Positions 8,844 through 17,778 are shown, counted from the stretch's first letter. The stretch is DNA of 64,000 nucleotides from an uncultured Polaribacter sp. (GCF_947500975.1 NZ_CANMUE010000003.1:124001-188000); one strand, 5' to 3'. Program-made: numbers and translations. The notes: generated by a model from the sequence alone, not told the origin.

Positions 8844-9683
8844 TTAAAATTTGTAATATAAACCAGCACTTAATGCCAATTTTTTGGCAACATTATTACC
8901 AAATATTGCTGTAGGAATACTTGCAGTTATTCCAAACTTATCTGAGAATTCTCCTATAGCTTTAATTCCTACAACACCATATTCTTGATTATTTACATAC
9001 AAACCTGTGAATTGATTTTTTATAGGTAAATCAATATCTCCATTTTCAAAAGACTTAGAAATATCTACAAAACCAACGAGCCAAATACTTTTTGAAATTT
9101 TTCTACCTAATTCTCCACCAATTTTAAAGTTAGAACTATAATTATTAGTTCTAATATTTGCACCAATAAAAGTTTGAAAATAATTTTTTCCAAAGCTTTT
9201 TCCTGCAAGAAATAGCGGAGTAAAAGACCAAGCATTGTAACCTGTTCTAATTCCGGAAAGGTCATCATAAGTATTGGTGTTTGCTTCTACAGAAAATTGA
9301 CCAGAAAGGAGCCAATTTTTTTTATAAAAGTTGTGTTTTAAACCAATTTCTATATTTCCTACTGCTGTTTTACTGTAATCTTCAGAACAATCACCAATAC
9401 AATCTATTCTAGGATCATTAAAGTTATCAATAGAAATTGATTTTAACGGAACGTTTACTATTAATGATGTTTTTTCATTGATACCATATTCACCAAAAAA
9501 TTGAATTGTATTGTCTGTATTTGTTCCAAAAAGAGTGAAATCTGTACCAAATAAAGCATCGTAATTTGATATAGTTGTATAAGAAATTTGTGTATAAAAT
9601 TTCCCTTTTTCTTGGGTCCAAGGACTTTGTGAAAACGTAGAAATACTAACAAATAATAGTAAAAAACTTACTAAATTTTTCAT
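8844..9683 (-). CDS. Predicted outer-membrane beta-barrel protein of unknown function
   Basis: A 279-residue exported protein. A signal peptide (about residues 1-19, ending TFSQ) is followed by alternating amphipathic strands with aromatic ends and a C-terminal ...ALSAGLYYKF. A terminal aromatic residue is usual for outer-membrane barrels. Two cysteines lie close together (CIGDC, about residues 115-119) and could form a loop disulfide. Segments such as GEYGINEKTSLIVNVPLK are typical of Bacteroidota transporter-like barrels. I cannot assign a substrate. It is divergent from the DUF4175 gene and has its own terminator. Confidence 0.72.
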   Translation of the reverse strand: MKNLVSFLLLFVSISTFSQSPWTQEKGKFYTQISYTTISNYDALFGTDFTLFGTNTDNTIQFFGEYGINEKTSLIVNVPLKSISIDNFNDPRIDCIGDCSEDYSKTAVGNIEIGLKHNFYKKNWLLSGQFSVEANTNTYDDLSGIRTGYNAWSFTPLFLAGKSFGKNYFQTFIGANIRTNNYSSNFKIGGELGRKISKSIWLVGFVDISKSFENGDIDLPIKNQFTGLYVNNQEYGVVGIKAIGEFSDKFGITASIPTAIFGNNVAKKLALSAGLYYKF

Positions 9684-9756
9684 GTTTTTAAATTTTTATA
9701 AACTGTTAGTGGTTAAAAAGAATGAATACTTACAATTTGTTTTAACAATTAATTGA

Positions 9757-9786
9757 TTGTAATTCTTAGCAAAAACAGTATTTTTA
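9757..9786 (+). promoter_or_regulatory. Promoter for the DUF4175-ybeY unit
   Basis: TTG at 9757-9759 is followed, after 19 bases, by TATTTTTA at 9779-9786. This fits the Bacteroidota TTG-N19-TAnnTTTG pattern with one mismatch in the -7 box. The ATG lies at 9797, so the leader would be only a few bases. Confidence 0.55.
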
Positions 9787-9796
9787 TTGGTTACTT

Positions 9797-12700
9797 ATGG
9801 AAGGATATAAAAAAATAACACAAAAATTACATCAATTTACACGTAAATATTATACAAATGAATTGATAAAAGGAACTATATTATTTTTTTCCTTAGGATT
9901 TTTATACCTTTTTTTTACATTATTTTTAGAACACTTTTTTTGGTTAAAACCTACAGCTAGAACTTTTTTATTTTGGTTTTTTATTTTAGTTGAACTTATT
10001 CTATTAATTCGTTTTATAGTAGTGCCTATTTCTAAATTAATTGGTTTTAGAAAAGGGATTAGTTTACAAGAATCTTCTAAAATTATTGGCAATCATTTTC
10101 CTGAAGTACAAGATAAACTTTTAAATGTTTTACAGTTAAAAGAAACTAATAATCAATCAGATTTAATTTTAGCAAGTATAAATCAAAAGGCAAAAGAATT
10201 ACAACCAGTTCCTTTTGTTAAAGCAATAGATTTTAAGACAAATAAAAAGTATTTAAAATTTGCCATTATACCTGTTTTAATTTATCTAATTAGTTTATTT
10301 ACTGGTGCTAATTCTGCACTTACAGAAAGTTTAGATCGTGTTGTAAATCATAGAACGTCATATAATCCGCCAGCACCTTTTTCATTTTCTTTATTAAATA
10401 AAAATTTACAAGTTGTACAAGGTAAGCCAGTAACTATTTTGTTTAAAACCATTGGAAAAATTGTTCCTAATGACGCTAAAATTATTTTTAACAACCAACA
10501 ATATTATCTGCAAAATAACGGAAATGCTACTTTTTCTTACACTTTTTCAGATGTTCAAACTCCAATTAATTTTTATGTTGAAGCTAATGGAGTTCAATCT
10601 CAAGAATATAAAATTGATGTTATTGGAACACCAACAATCGATAATATTTCGTTACAATTAAAGTACCCATATTATTTAAATAGAAAAGCTCAAAATATCC
10701 AAAATTCAGGAAATTTAACTGTTCCAGAAGGCACTAATATTACATGGTATGTTTCTACTCGTCAAACAGATTCTATAACTTTTATCAGTAATCAAAAACG
10801 AATTTCTTTTGAAAAGATTTCTAAAAGTAATTTTTCTTTTACTAAAAGAATTAGAAATGCTATTAATTATCAAATTACATCATCCAACAAAAATTTACAA
10901 GATTATGAAAACCTACAATTTTCTGTTGATGTTGTAAAAGATGAATATCCTTTAATTTCTGTGAGTTCTAATATTGATAGCATTACACGTGGAACCGCAC
11001 AATTTGCTGGTCAGATTTCCGACGATTATGGATTGAAAAAATTGCAGTTAATTTATTATGATGAACTAAACCCAAATATAAATCAAATGTCTGATATTCA
11101 GATAAATAAAGAAAATGTACAAACATTCTTTTACCAATTTCCAGATGGATTAAACTTACAAAAAGGGGTGAATTATGAACTGTTTTTTCAAGTTTTTGAT
11201 AATGATGCAGTAAATGGTAATAAAACTGCAAAAAGTAAGGTTTTTAAATACAGGCAAAAAACAGATGATGAAGTTGAAGAGGAGTTGTTGCAAGAACAAA
11301 AAAGTACAATTAATAATTTAGAAAACTCTATCCAAAATCAAAAAAAGCAGCAAAAACAGTTAGAAACTATTCAGCAAGATTTACAGAATAAGAAAAATGT
11401 AAATTGGAATGATAAAAAGAAAGTTGATAATTTTATAAAGCGCCAAGAACAATACAAAGAAATGATGCAGCGTCAAACTGATAAGTTGCAAGAAAATTTG
11501 GATGAAAAAAAGGAAGAAAATGAAAGTCTTCAAGAGAAAAAAGAAGACCTAAAAGAGCGTATTAAAGAATTAAAAAAATTAGATAAGCAACAAAAATTGT
11601 TAGATGAAATTCAAAAAATGGCTGACAAATTAAATAAAGAAGATTTAGTAAAAAAAGCCAAAGAATTAGCACAACAAAACAAACAGCAACAACGTAGTTT
11701 AGAAAAAACATTAGAACTTGTAAAACGTTTTTATGTTGAACAAAAAACAATGCAAATAGCTAGTAAAATAGAAGAGTTAGCAAAAAAACAAGAAGAATTA
11801 GAAAAGAAAGATCAAAATACTTTAGAAGCTCAAAAAGAAATTAAAAAGGAATTTGATGATATTAAAAAAGAATTAGAAGAACTTAACAAAGACAATGAAA
11901 AGTTAAAAGAACCAATGGATTTGCCAGATGTTGAAGATGAAAAAGAAGACATCGATGAAGAATTAAATAAATCTGAAGAAAATTTAGAGAAACAAAATAA
12001 ATTTGCAGCAAAACAAAATCAAAAGCAATCGTCTAAAAAAATGACACAGATGAGTACTAAAATGCAACAAGCTATGTTGGAAATGGAAGCCGATTCTATT
12101 GAAGAAAACATGGATGATTTGCGTAAAATTTTAGAAAATTTGGTTATTTTTTCATTTCAACAAGAACAATTAATGATGAAGTTTAGTGAATCTTCTACCA
12201 AACATCCAGATTTTGGAAAAGACTTAAAAAAACAGAATCAGATAAAAACATATTTTGAGCATATAGATGATAGTTTGTATGTGCTTTCTATGCGTTTGCC
12301 AAAAATATCTGTTAAAATTCAAGACGATTTATCATCCGCTCATTATAATTTAGACCAATCTTTAGATAATTTTACTGAAAATAGATTTGAACAAGGTATC
12401 TCAAATCAACGCTATGTAATGACTGCTACAAATAATTTAGCTGATTATTTGAGTACTATTTTAAATAATATGCAAAACTCCATGGCTATGAGTATGGGGA
12501 AAGGAAAAAAAGGCAAGGATAAAGGTTTTAGCTTGCCAGATTTGATTAAAAAACAAGGAGACCTGTCTAAAAAAATGCAAGAAGGCATGAAAAAAGGACA
12601 AGAAAAAGGCAAGGGTGAGCAAGGAAAAAAACCTGATCAGGAGGGTGATCCCGGGAACAAAGGAGAAGGTGGTAAATCTGGAAAAAACGGCAAGAAAGGT

Positions 12701-13162
12701 GAAGGAGAAGGTGATTCTAATGATGATTTAGATGGAGAATTGTATGAAATATTTAAGCAACAATCTCAACTAAGACAAGAGCTTCAAAACGCCATTAAAG
12801 AAGGTGAAAATGGAAAACCAGGTGGAAATGCGAATGCAAAAAAAGCATTAAAAACTATGGAGCAATTAGAAAATGAAATTTTAGAAAAAGGATTTAATGC
12901 TGTCACACTTCAAAAAATGCAAAAACTGAATTACGAATTATTGAAATTAGACAAAGCTGCTCTCGAGCAAGGAAAAGATAAAAAACGTAAGTCTACTACA
13001 AATGATAAAGAATATCAAAAAAACAAAATTAAAGAACTTCAATTTAAAAAGCAGTTTTATAATCAAACAGAGATATTAAACAGACAATCATTACCTTTGC
13101 AGCAAAATTTTAAAAAGAAGGTAAGAGAATACTTTTCTGAGACTGAAAATAAGAAAGAATGA
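9797..13162 (+). CDS. DUF4175-family large membrane-anchored coiled-coil protein
   Basis: A 1121-residue protein of the Bacteroidota DUF4175 family. The N-terminal region has membrane helices at about residues 27-45, 53-73 and 150-167. A large beta-rich extracytoplasmic section follows (about 180-490). After that come long charged coiled coils rich in Lys, Glu and Gln (about 500-760). A low-complexity Gly/Lys/Glu segment lies at about 910-985, and the tail is basic and helical. The function is unknown; the architecture suggests a cell-envelope scaffold. The stop codon overlaps the ybeY start (ATGA), so the two are translationally coupled. The family often lies beside ybeY and mnmG in this phylum, as here. 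Confidence 0.85.
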   Translation: MEGYKKITQKLHQFTRKYYTNELIKGTILFFSLGFLYLFFTLFLEHFFWLKPTARTFLFWFFILVELILLIRFIVVPISKLIGFRKGISLQESSKIIGNHFPEVQDKLLNVLQLKETNNQSDLILASINQKAKELQPVPFVKAIDFKTNKKYLKFAIIPVLIYLISLFTGANSALTESLDRVVNHRTSYNPPAPFSFSLLNKNLQVVQGKPVTILFKTIGKIVPNDAKIIFNNQQYYLQNNGNATFSYTFSDVQTPINFYVEANGVQSQEYKIDVIGTPTIDNISLQLKYPYYLNRKAQNIQNSGNLTVPEGTNITWYVSTRQTDSITFISNQKRISFEKISKSNFSFTKRIRNAINYQITSSNKNLQDYENLQFSVDVVKDEYPLISVSSNIDSITRGTAQFAGQISDDYGLKKLQLIYYDELNPNINQMSDIQINKENVQTFFYQFPDGLNLQKGVNYELFFQVFDNDAVNGNKTAKSKVFKYRQKTDDEVEEELLQEQKSTINNLENSIQNQKKQQKQLETIQQDLQNKKNVNWNDKKKVDNFIKRQEQYKEMMQRQTDKLQENLDEKKEENESLQEKKEDLKERIKELKKLDKQQKLLDEIQKMADKLNKEDLVKKAKELAQQNKQQQRSLEKTLELVKRFYVEQKTMQIASKIEELAKKQEELEKKDQNTLEAQKEIKKEFDDIKKELEELNKDNEKLKEPMDLPDVEDEKEDIDEELNKSEENLEKQNKFAAKQNQKQSSKKMTQMSTKMQQAMLEMEADSIEENMDDLRKILENLVIFSFQQEQLMMKFSESSTKHPDFGKDLKKQNQIKTYFEHIDDSLYVLSMRLPKISVKIQDDLSSAHYNLDQSLDNFTENRFEQGISNQRYVMTATNNLADYLSTILNNMQNSMAMSMGKGKKGKDKGFSLPDLIKKQGDLSKKMQEGMKKGQEKGKGEQGKKPDQEGDPGNKGEGGKSGKNGKKGEGEGDSNDDLDGELYEIFKQQSQLRQELQNAIKEGENGKPGGNANAKKALKTMEQLENEILEKGFNAVTLQKMQKLNYELLKLDKAALEQGKDKKRKSTTNDKEYQKNKIKELQFKKQFYNQTEILNRQSLPLQQNFKKKVREYFSETENKKE

Positions 13163-13572
13163 TCTCATTTAATTACGAAACTGAATTTAAAATCAATGAT
13201 GAAAATTCTATAGAAATATGGATTGAAAAGATTATTTCTGATAATGGTTTTAAGGTTGGTGAAATCAACTATATTTTTTGTAATGATGAATATTTACATA
13301 AGTTAAATGTAGAGTTCTTACAACATGATACCTTAACAGATATTATTAGTTTTGATAATTCTTTAGGAAAATTAATTTCTGGAGATATTTTTATCTCTGT
13401 TGAAAGAGTAGAAGATAATGCTAAAGACTTTGAGGTTTCTTTTGAAGAAGAATTACATAGAGTTATGATTCATGGTGTTTTACATTACATGGGGTTTAAG
13501 GATAAATCAGAATCTGAAAAAAAAGCAATGAGAATTGCAGAAAACACTGCTTTATCGTCTTTAAGTATTTAA
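13159..13572 (+). CDS. ybeY: Endoribonuclease YbeY (16S rRNA maturation)
   Basis: Single-strand endoribonuclease needed for 16S rRNA 3'-end maturation and ribosome quality control. The metal motif is HGVLHYMGFKD, against the usual H-G-x-L-H-x-x-G-Y-D-H. The first two histidines are kept and the third ligand position is Asp. This same change is common in Bacteroidota YbeY, so it need not mean loss of activity. The segment HDTLTDIISFD matches the family's conserved TDVLSF region. Length is 137 residues. The start ATG overlaps the DUF4175 stop, and mnmG follows after 43 bases that hold a parS-like palindrome. Confidence 0.93.
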   Translation: MISFNYETEFKINDENSIEIWIEKIISDNGFKVGEINYIFCNDEYLHKLNVEFLQHDTLTDIISFDNSLGKLISGDIFISVERVEDNAKDFEVSFEEELHRVMIHGVLHYMGFKDKSESEKKAMRIAENTALSSLSI

Positions 13573-13593
13573 TAGTCAGAATAATATAAAATA

Positions 13594-13609
13594 AGTTTCA
13601 CGTGAAACA
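13594..13609. other. parS-like palindrome upstream of mnmG
   Basis: AGTTTCACGTGAAACA matches the general parS consensus TGTTTCACGTGAAACA at 15 of 16 positions and contains a perfect 14-bp palindrome (13595-13608). It ends 6 bases before the mnmG ATG. ParB binding is inferred from the match. It could instead serve as an operator for mnmG. Confidence 0.6.
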
Positions 13610-13615
13610 TTAATT

Positions 13616-15493
13616 ATGAGTTTATTTTCAACAACATTTGATGTAATTGTAGTAGGTGGTGGTCATGCTGGAAGTGAAGCCGCTGCTGCTGCTGCAAATA
13701 TGGGTGCTCACACCTTATTAATTACAATGAATTTACAAAACATTGCACAAATGAGTTGTAATCCTGCTATGGGTGGTATTGCAAAAGGTCAAATTGTAAG
13801 AGAAATAGATGCTCTAGGCGGCTACAGTGCAATTGTTACAGATAAGACCGCTATTCAGTTTAAAATGCTAAATAAGTCTAAAGGGCCTGCTATGTGGAGT
13901 CCCAGAGCGCAATCTGATAGAATGCAATTTGCAGAATGCTGGAGAACCATGTTAGAGCAAACAGAAAATTTAGATTTTTATCAAGATTCTGTAAACGGAT
14001 TATTGTTTGATGACAATAAAATTGTAGGTATAAAAACTGCTTTAGGTTTAGAAATAAAAGCAAAAACTGTTGTTATAACTGCGGGTACATTTTTAAATGG
14101 ATTGATTCATATTGGAGAAAAAACATTTGGTGGTGGTAGAGCAGGAGAAGGCGCTTCCACAGGAATTACTGAAGATTTAGTAGCCAAAGGTTTTGAATCT
14201 GGAAGAATGAAAACAGGAACTCCTCCAAGAGTTGATGGAAGGTCTTTAGATTATTCTAAAATGACTGAGCAACCTGGTGATGAGATTACAGAAAAATTTT
14301 CTTATTTACCAGTTACAGAAGCATTACAAAAACAACGTTCTTGTTGGTTAACTTATACTAATTTAAAAGTACATGAATTTTTAAAAGAAGGGTTTGATAG
14401 ATCGCCAATGTTTAATGGTAGAATTAAATCTACTGGGCCAAGATATTGTCCTTCTGTAGAAGATAAAATAAATAGGTTTGCAACTAAAGATCGTCATCAA
14501 ATTTTTGTTGAACCAGAAGGATGGACTACTTGTGAAATGTATGTAAATGGTTTTTCAACTTCATTGCCTGAAGATATTCAAGACAAAGCTATAAGAGCAA
14601 TTGAAGGTTTTGAAAACGTTAAGTTTTTAAGGTATGGTTATGCTATAGAATACGATTATTTTCCGCCAACACAATTAACACATTCTTTAGAAACGAAACT
14701 TATAGAAAATTTGTTTTTTGCTGGTCAGATTAATGGGACAACTGGTTATGAAGAAGCAGCAGCTCAAGGACTAATGGCTGGCGTTAATGCTGCTTTAAAA
14801 GTACAAGAAAAGGAACCGTTTATTTTAAAAAGAGATGAAGCTTATATTGCAGTTTTAATTGATGATTTAATTACTAAAGGTACAGAAGAACCTTATAGAA
14901 TGTTTACATCAAGAGCAGAATATAGAACTTTATTAAGACAAGATAATGCTGATTTAAGATTAACTCCTAAAGCTTTTGAATTAGGTTTAGCTTCAAAAGA
15001 AAGGTTAGATAGAGTTTTAGAAAAGCAACGAAAAACAGATTTGTTAATCAAGTTTTTAAACGAAACTAGTGTTAAGCAAGAAGAAATAAATCCAATTTTG
15101 GAAGCTAAGAATTTAGCTTTAATTAATCAATCTATGAAGTTATTTAAGATTGCTGCAAGGCCTCAATTAGATTTTTCTGACTTTAAGAACATTAAGAAAT
15201 TGAGTGATTTTTTAGCGTCTAATAATATTGATAAAGAAATTATCGAACAAGCTGAAATTCATTTAAAATATTCAGGTTATATTAATAAAGAAAAGAATAA
15301 TGCTGATAAGTTGCATAGGCTAGAGAATGTAAAAATACCTGCTTCATTTAATTATCAAAAATTACAATCTTTGTCTTTTGAAGCAAGAGAGAAACTAAGT
15401 AAAATTCAACCAACTTCAATTTCTCAAGCAAGTAGAATAAGTGGAGTTTCGCCAAGTGATATTTCAGTTTTATTAGTTTATATGGGTAGATAA
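13616..15493 (+). CDS. mnmG: tRNA uridine-5-carboxymethylaminomethyl modification enzyme MnmG (GidA)
   Basis: FAD-dependent enzyme that with MnmE (and a one-carbon donor) builds the cmnm5 group on U34 of certain tRNAs. The FAD-binding GGGHAG lies at residues 14-19. The family signatures CNPAMGGIAKG, GPAMWSPRAQSDR and TGTPPRVDGRS are all present. The C-terminal tRNA/MnmE-binding helical domain ends in PSDISVLLVYMGR. Length is 625 residues, normal. The ATG at 13616 follows a parS-like palindrome, and two more lie just after the stop. In many bacteria gidA lies near oriC and parAB. No parA, parB or dnaA is inside this window. Confidence 0.97.
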   Translation: MSLFSTTFDVIVVGGGHAGSEAAAAAANMGAHTLLITMNLQNIAQMSCNPAMGGIAKGQIVREIDALGGYSAIVTDKTAIQFKMLNKSKGPAMWSPRAQSDRMQFAECWRTMLEQTENLDFYQDSVNGLLFDDNKIVGIKTALGLEIKAKTVVITAGTFLNGLIHIGEKTFGGGRAGEGASTGITEDLVAKGFESGRMKTGTPPRVDGRSLDYSKMTEQPGDEITEKFSYLPVTEALQKQRSCWLTYTNLKVHEFLKEGFDRSPMFNGRIKSTGPRYCPSVEDKINRFATKDRHQIFVEPEGWTTCEMYVNGFSTSLPEDIQDKAIRAIEGFENVKFLRYGYAIEYDYFPPTQLTHSLETKLIENLFFAGQINGTTGYEEAAAQGLMAGVNAALKVQEKEPFILKRDEAYIAVLIDDLITKGTEEPYRMFTSRAEYRTLLRQDNADLRLTPKAFELGLASKERLDRVLEKQRKTDLLIKFLNETSVKQEEINPILEAKNLALINQSMKLFKIAARPQLDFSDFKNIKKLSDFLASNNIDKEIIEQAEIHLKYSGYINKEKNNADKLHRLENVKIPASFNYQKLQSLSFEAREKLSKIQPTSISQASRISGVSPSDISVLLVYMGR

Positions 15494-15501
15494 ATTAATT
15501 G

Positions 15502-15517
15502 TGTTCCTCGTGGAACA
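15502..15517. other. parS-like inverted repeat downstream of mnmG (copy 1)
   Basis: TGTTCCTCGTGGAACA has parS-like arms (TGTTCC/GGAACA) around a CTCGTG-type centre. It lies 8 bases after the mnmG stop and is the exact reverse complement of the copy at 15558. Confidence 0.5.
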
Positions 15518-15557
15518 TGTTTGTTTTTGATATACAATTAGGTTTTTAAAATACATT

Positions 15558-15573
15558 TGTTCCACGAGGAACA
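15558..15573. other. parS-like inverted repeat downstream of mnmG (copy 2)
   Basis: TGTTCCACGAGGAACA is the exact reverse complement of the copy at 15502, with 40 bases between them. The pair could also fold into one long hairpin and act as a terminator, although no T-run follows. Confidence 0.5.
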
Positions 15574-15593
15574 TCTATAAAAATTAGTAAGAA

Positions 15594-16451
15594 TTGACTT
15601 CAGAAAAAGGGAAAAACAACAACTTAGAAGATTATTTAAAATGTAAAGATTTTACAGTTTCAAATGAATCTTTTGACTTACTTTTAAATAAAGAATTAGA
15701 TCTTTTAGTTACGCAGCCAGTTCCTAAAAATTTGAGTTCTTATTATGAAAGTGAAAATTATATTTCTCATACAGATGGAAAAAAATCAATCTTTGAAAAA
15801 GTATATCAACTTGTAAAAAATTATACTTTAAAAAGAAAATTAAAACTCATTAATTCTTTTCAGTTTTCTACCAAAACAATTTTAGATGTTGGAGCAGGAA
15901 CGGGTGATTTTTTAAAAGTTTGTAAAAACAACTCTTGGCATGTTTTTGGAACTGAGCCAAATTCTTCTGCAAGAGAATTGGCATTAAAAAAAGGCATCAA
16001 TTTAAAAGAAGACTTATCAGATTTTAAGAATAAAAAGTTTGATGTTATTTCTCTTTGGCATGTGTTAGAACATGTAGAAAATTTATCAGAATATATTTCT
16101 AATTTAAAAGACCTTTTATCAGATGACGGAAGATTGATAATTGCGGTTCCTAATTATAAATCTTATGATGCAAATTATTACAAAGAGTTTTGGGCGGCTT
16201 TTGATGTGCCAAGACATTTGTGGCATTTTTCTCAAACATCAATTCATAAATTGTTTGAAGCAGAAAATATGATTGTAGAAAAAACGCTTCCAATGAAATT
16301 TGATGCATATTATGTTTCTCTTTTAAGTGAAAAATATAAATCAAAAAAAATGAAACCTCTGAGTGCGTTTTATAGAGGTTTTATTTCAAATTGGAAGGCT
16401 CAAAGTACATCTGAGTATTCTTCTTTGATATATATACTTAAAAAGTACTAA
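15594..16451 (+). CDS. Class I SAM-dependent methyltransferase (UbiE/WcaG-like superfamily)
   Basis: A methyltransferase with an intact SAM-binding motif I, ILDVGAGTGDF (about residue 97). The motif II/III region is DVISLWHVLEHVENL, and AVPNYKSYDANYYKEFWAAFDVPRHLWHFS is the C-terminal part of the methyltransf_23 type. The N-terminus has a single cysteine (LKCKDFTVS) where related proteins keep a short conserved segment. The substrate is unknown; relatives act on sugars, lipids or small metabolites. The start is TTG at 15594, two codons after an in-frame stop, and no ATG lies nearby. It begins 20 bases after the second parS-like repeat and ends before a strong hairpin. Confidence 0.85.
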   Translation: MTSEKGKNNNLEDYLKCKDFTVSNESFDLLLNKELDLLVTQPVPKNLSSYYESENYISHTDGKKSIFEKVYQLVKNYTLKRKLKLINSFQFSTKTILDVGAGTGDFLKVCKNNSWHVFGTEPNSSARELALKKGINLKEDLSDFKNKKFDVISLWHVLEHVENLSEYISNLKDLLSDDGRLIIAVPNYKSYDANYYKEFWAAFDVPRHLWHFSQTSIHKLFEAENMIVEKTLPMKFDAYYVSLLSEKYKSKKMKPLSAFYRGFISNWKAQSTSEYSSLIYILKKY

Positions 16452-16519
16452 AAACTTATTTTAAAAAGGATAGATTAAAATTCTTTACACAAACAATAGA
16501 AATGCCTTAACAAAAAAAG

Positions 16520-16553
16520 AAAAGCTCTTAAAACTTACGTTTTAAGAGCTTTT
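16520..16553. terminator. Hairpin terminator between the methyltransferase and DoxX-like genes
   Basis: Arms AAAAGCTCTTAAAAC and GTTTTAAGAGCTTTT close a 4-base loop, with A-run and T-run outside. It lies between convergent genes. Confidence 0.88.
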
Positions 16554-16595
16554 GTAATAGTATTTTTTTATTGTAAATATAAATTTAAATAGATT

Positions 16596-16994
16596 TTAAC
16601 TATTTAGTAAATAAACACCTAAAAGTGTAATAATAAAATAGACGGCTAAAGACATCGCTCCTGCATAATCTTTTGCAAGACGTTGTCCAATCAACAAGAA
16701 AATTAAAGTAACGGCACAAAGCTCCGTACCCAATAATGCAATTTCTTTTGTGCCTGAAGTATATAATTGATAAACTCCGAACAGCATTAAAAACCCTGCA
16801 ATTATTTCTATAAATAAAATAATGCTTAATAATAAAGGAACACTATTTTTTAAAGGAGAATTTTTAAAATGATCTTTTATAAAAGAAAGGTTGCCTTTCC
16901 AGTCTAATAATTTATCTATCCCAGATTGTAAAAAAGTAACAATTAAAAATAGAAGGATTAAAACTTCTGTTGGATATTCAGATAATAATTTCAT
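16596..16994 (-). CDS. DoxX-like four-helix membrane protein
   Basis: A 132-residue integral membrane protein with four predicted helices (about residues 10-26, 50-70, 84-102 and 110-129). The start LIVTFLQSGIDKLLDWKGN and the following spacing fit the DoxX/DoxD-like family. No cysteine motif or cofactor site is seen. It ends the minus-strand run of five or more small genes and lies 5 bases after the amphipathic-helix gene at 17000, so they are probably co-transcribed. DoxX proteins are linked to redox or quinone chemistry in some bacteria, but the role here is not shown. Confidence 0.75.
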   Translation of the reverse strand: MKLLSEYPTEVLILLFLIVTFLQSGIDKLLDWKGNLSFIKDHFKNSPLKNSVPLLLSIILFIEIIAGFLMLFGVYQLYTSGTKEIALLGTELCAVTLIFLLIGQRLAKDYAGAMSLAVYFIITLLGVYLLNS

Positions 16995-16999
16995 AGTTT

Positions 17000-17371
17000 T
17001 TATTTATTAAAAAGACGTTGAAAAAAGTTTTTAGATTTTTCAGTTACTTCTTTGATGTCTTCTTTAGCTTCTTCTGCAAAATCTACCAAATGCTCTGCAG
17101 CTTCACCTGCCAATTCACTTGCGTTTTCTTTAAGGTCATTAAAAGTTTCTTTAGCTTCTTCAGCAAATTCAGCCGCTTTTTCCTTGGCTATTTCTGTGTA
17201 TTCTTCAGTTTTTTGTTTTACTTTTTCTATGTTTTCTTCAGATAAAGTTTCACTTATTTTATCTTTTGCAATATCTAAGGCTTCTTTTGCATCGCCAACA
17301 AATTCATTAGCTTTTTCTTTTACATTTTCTACAATGTCTTTTTTTTCTTTATTCGTGTTTTCTTCTGCCAT
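17000..17371 (-). CDS. Charged amphipathic repeat protein (LEA/YtxH-like)
   Basis: A 123-residue, almost entirely Ala/Glu/Lys protein with repeated 11-residue-type turns (KEKAAEFAEEAKETFNDLKE, NASELAGEAAEH). Such a pattern forms long amphipathic helices, as in LEA-like and YtxH-like stress proteins. The end KSKNFFQRLFNK is basic and aromatic and could bind membrane. No signal peptide is seen. It may be a stress or desiccation-type protein, but the low complexity prevents a firm family call. Two long antisense open frames on the plus strand here are artefacts of the Glu/Lys codon bias. The DoxX-like gene follows. Confidence 0.72.
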   Translation of the reverse strand: MAEENTNKEKKDIVENVKEKANEFVGDAKEALDIAKDKISETLSEENIEKVKQKTEEYTEIAKEKAAEFAEEAKETFNDLKENASELAGEAAEHLVDFAEEAKEDIKEVTEKSKNFFQRLFNK

Positions 17372-17389
17372 AATTAATTGATTTTAAGT

Positions 17390-17776
17390 TTATAAAAAAG
17401 CTTTGTCTATAGGTTCCCAAAGCTCTATTTTGTTGCCTTCATTGTCTAAAATCCAGCCAAATTTTCCGTATTCAAATTCTTGTATTTCACCAACAATAGT
17501 AACACCCTCTTTTTTTAATTCTGCTAAAAGTTCAACCAAATTTTCAACTCTGTAATTAAACATAAAGTCTTTTTTTGAGGGTTGAAAGTAATCTGTTTTT
17601 TCTTCAAAAGGGCTCCATTGTGTAGAGCATTTATTTCCGTTTTTATCTTTCCACCAAAAAGTACATCCCCAATCATCAGTATTAAAACCTAAATGAGTTT
17701 TGTACCAATCTTTTGTTGCCTTTACATTATTAGATTTAAAAAACAAACCACCAATTCCTGTAACTCTATTTTTCAT
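17390..17776 (-). CDS. Glyoxalase/bleomycin-resistance (VOC) superfamily protein
   Basis: A 128-residue single-domain vicinal oxygen chelate protein with the paired beta-alpha-beta-beta-beta layout. The first half contains FFKSNNVKATKDWYKTHLGF, a common start of VOC modules. The last strand is GWILDNEGNKIELWEP, where the terminal E-L-W-E is the usual last metal-ligand position. The substrate is unknown. It starts 2 bases from the end of the DUF1801 gene upstream on the minus strand, which suggests an operon. Confidence 0.85.
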   Translation of the reverse strand: MKNRVTGIGGLFFKSNNVKATKDWYKTHLGFNTDDWGCTFWWKDKNGNKCSTQWSPFEEKTDYFQPSKKDFMFNYRVENLVELLAELKKEGVTIVGEIQEFEYGKFGWILDNEGNKIELWEPIDKAFL

Positions 17777-17778
17777 TA

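Noticed and set aside
10983..11231. Minus-strand open frame inside the DUF4175 gene
   Set aside because: Lies fully inside a well-supported gene and has no family pattern. The ACACGTGGAAC there is a half parS-like site in coding DNA and was not counted.
17018..17381. Two long plus-strand open frames opposite the Ala/Glu/Lys-rich gene
   Set aside because: They are Phe/Ser-rich mirror readings of the Glu/Lys repeats, with no start signal or family sense; the minus-strand gene explains the DNA.
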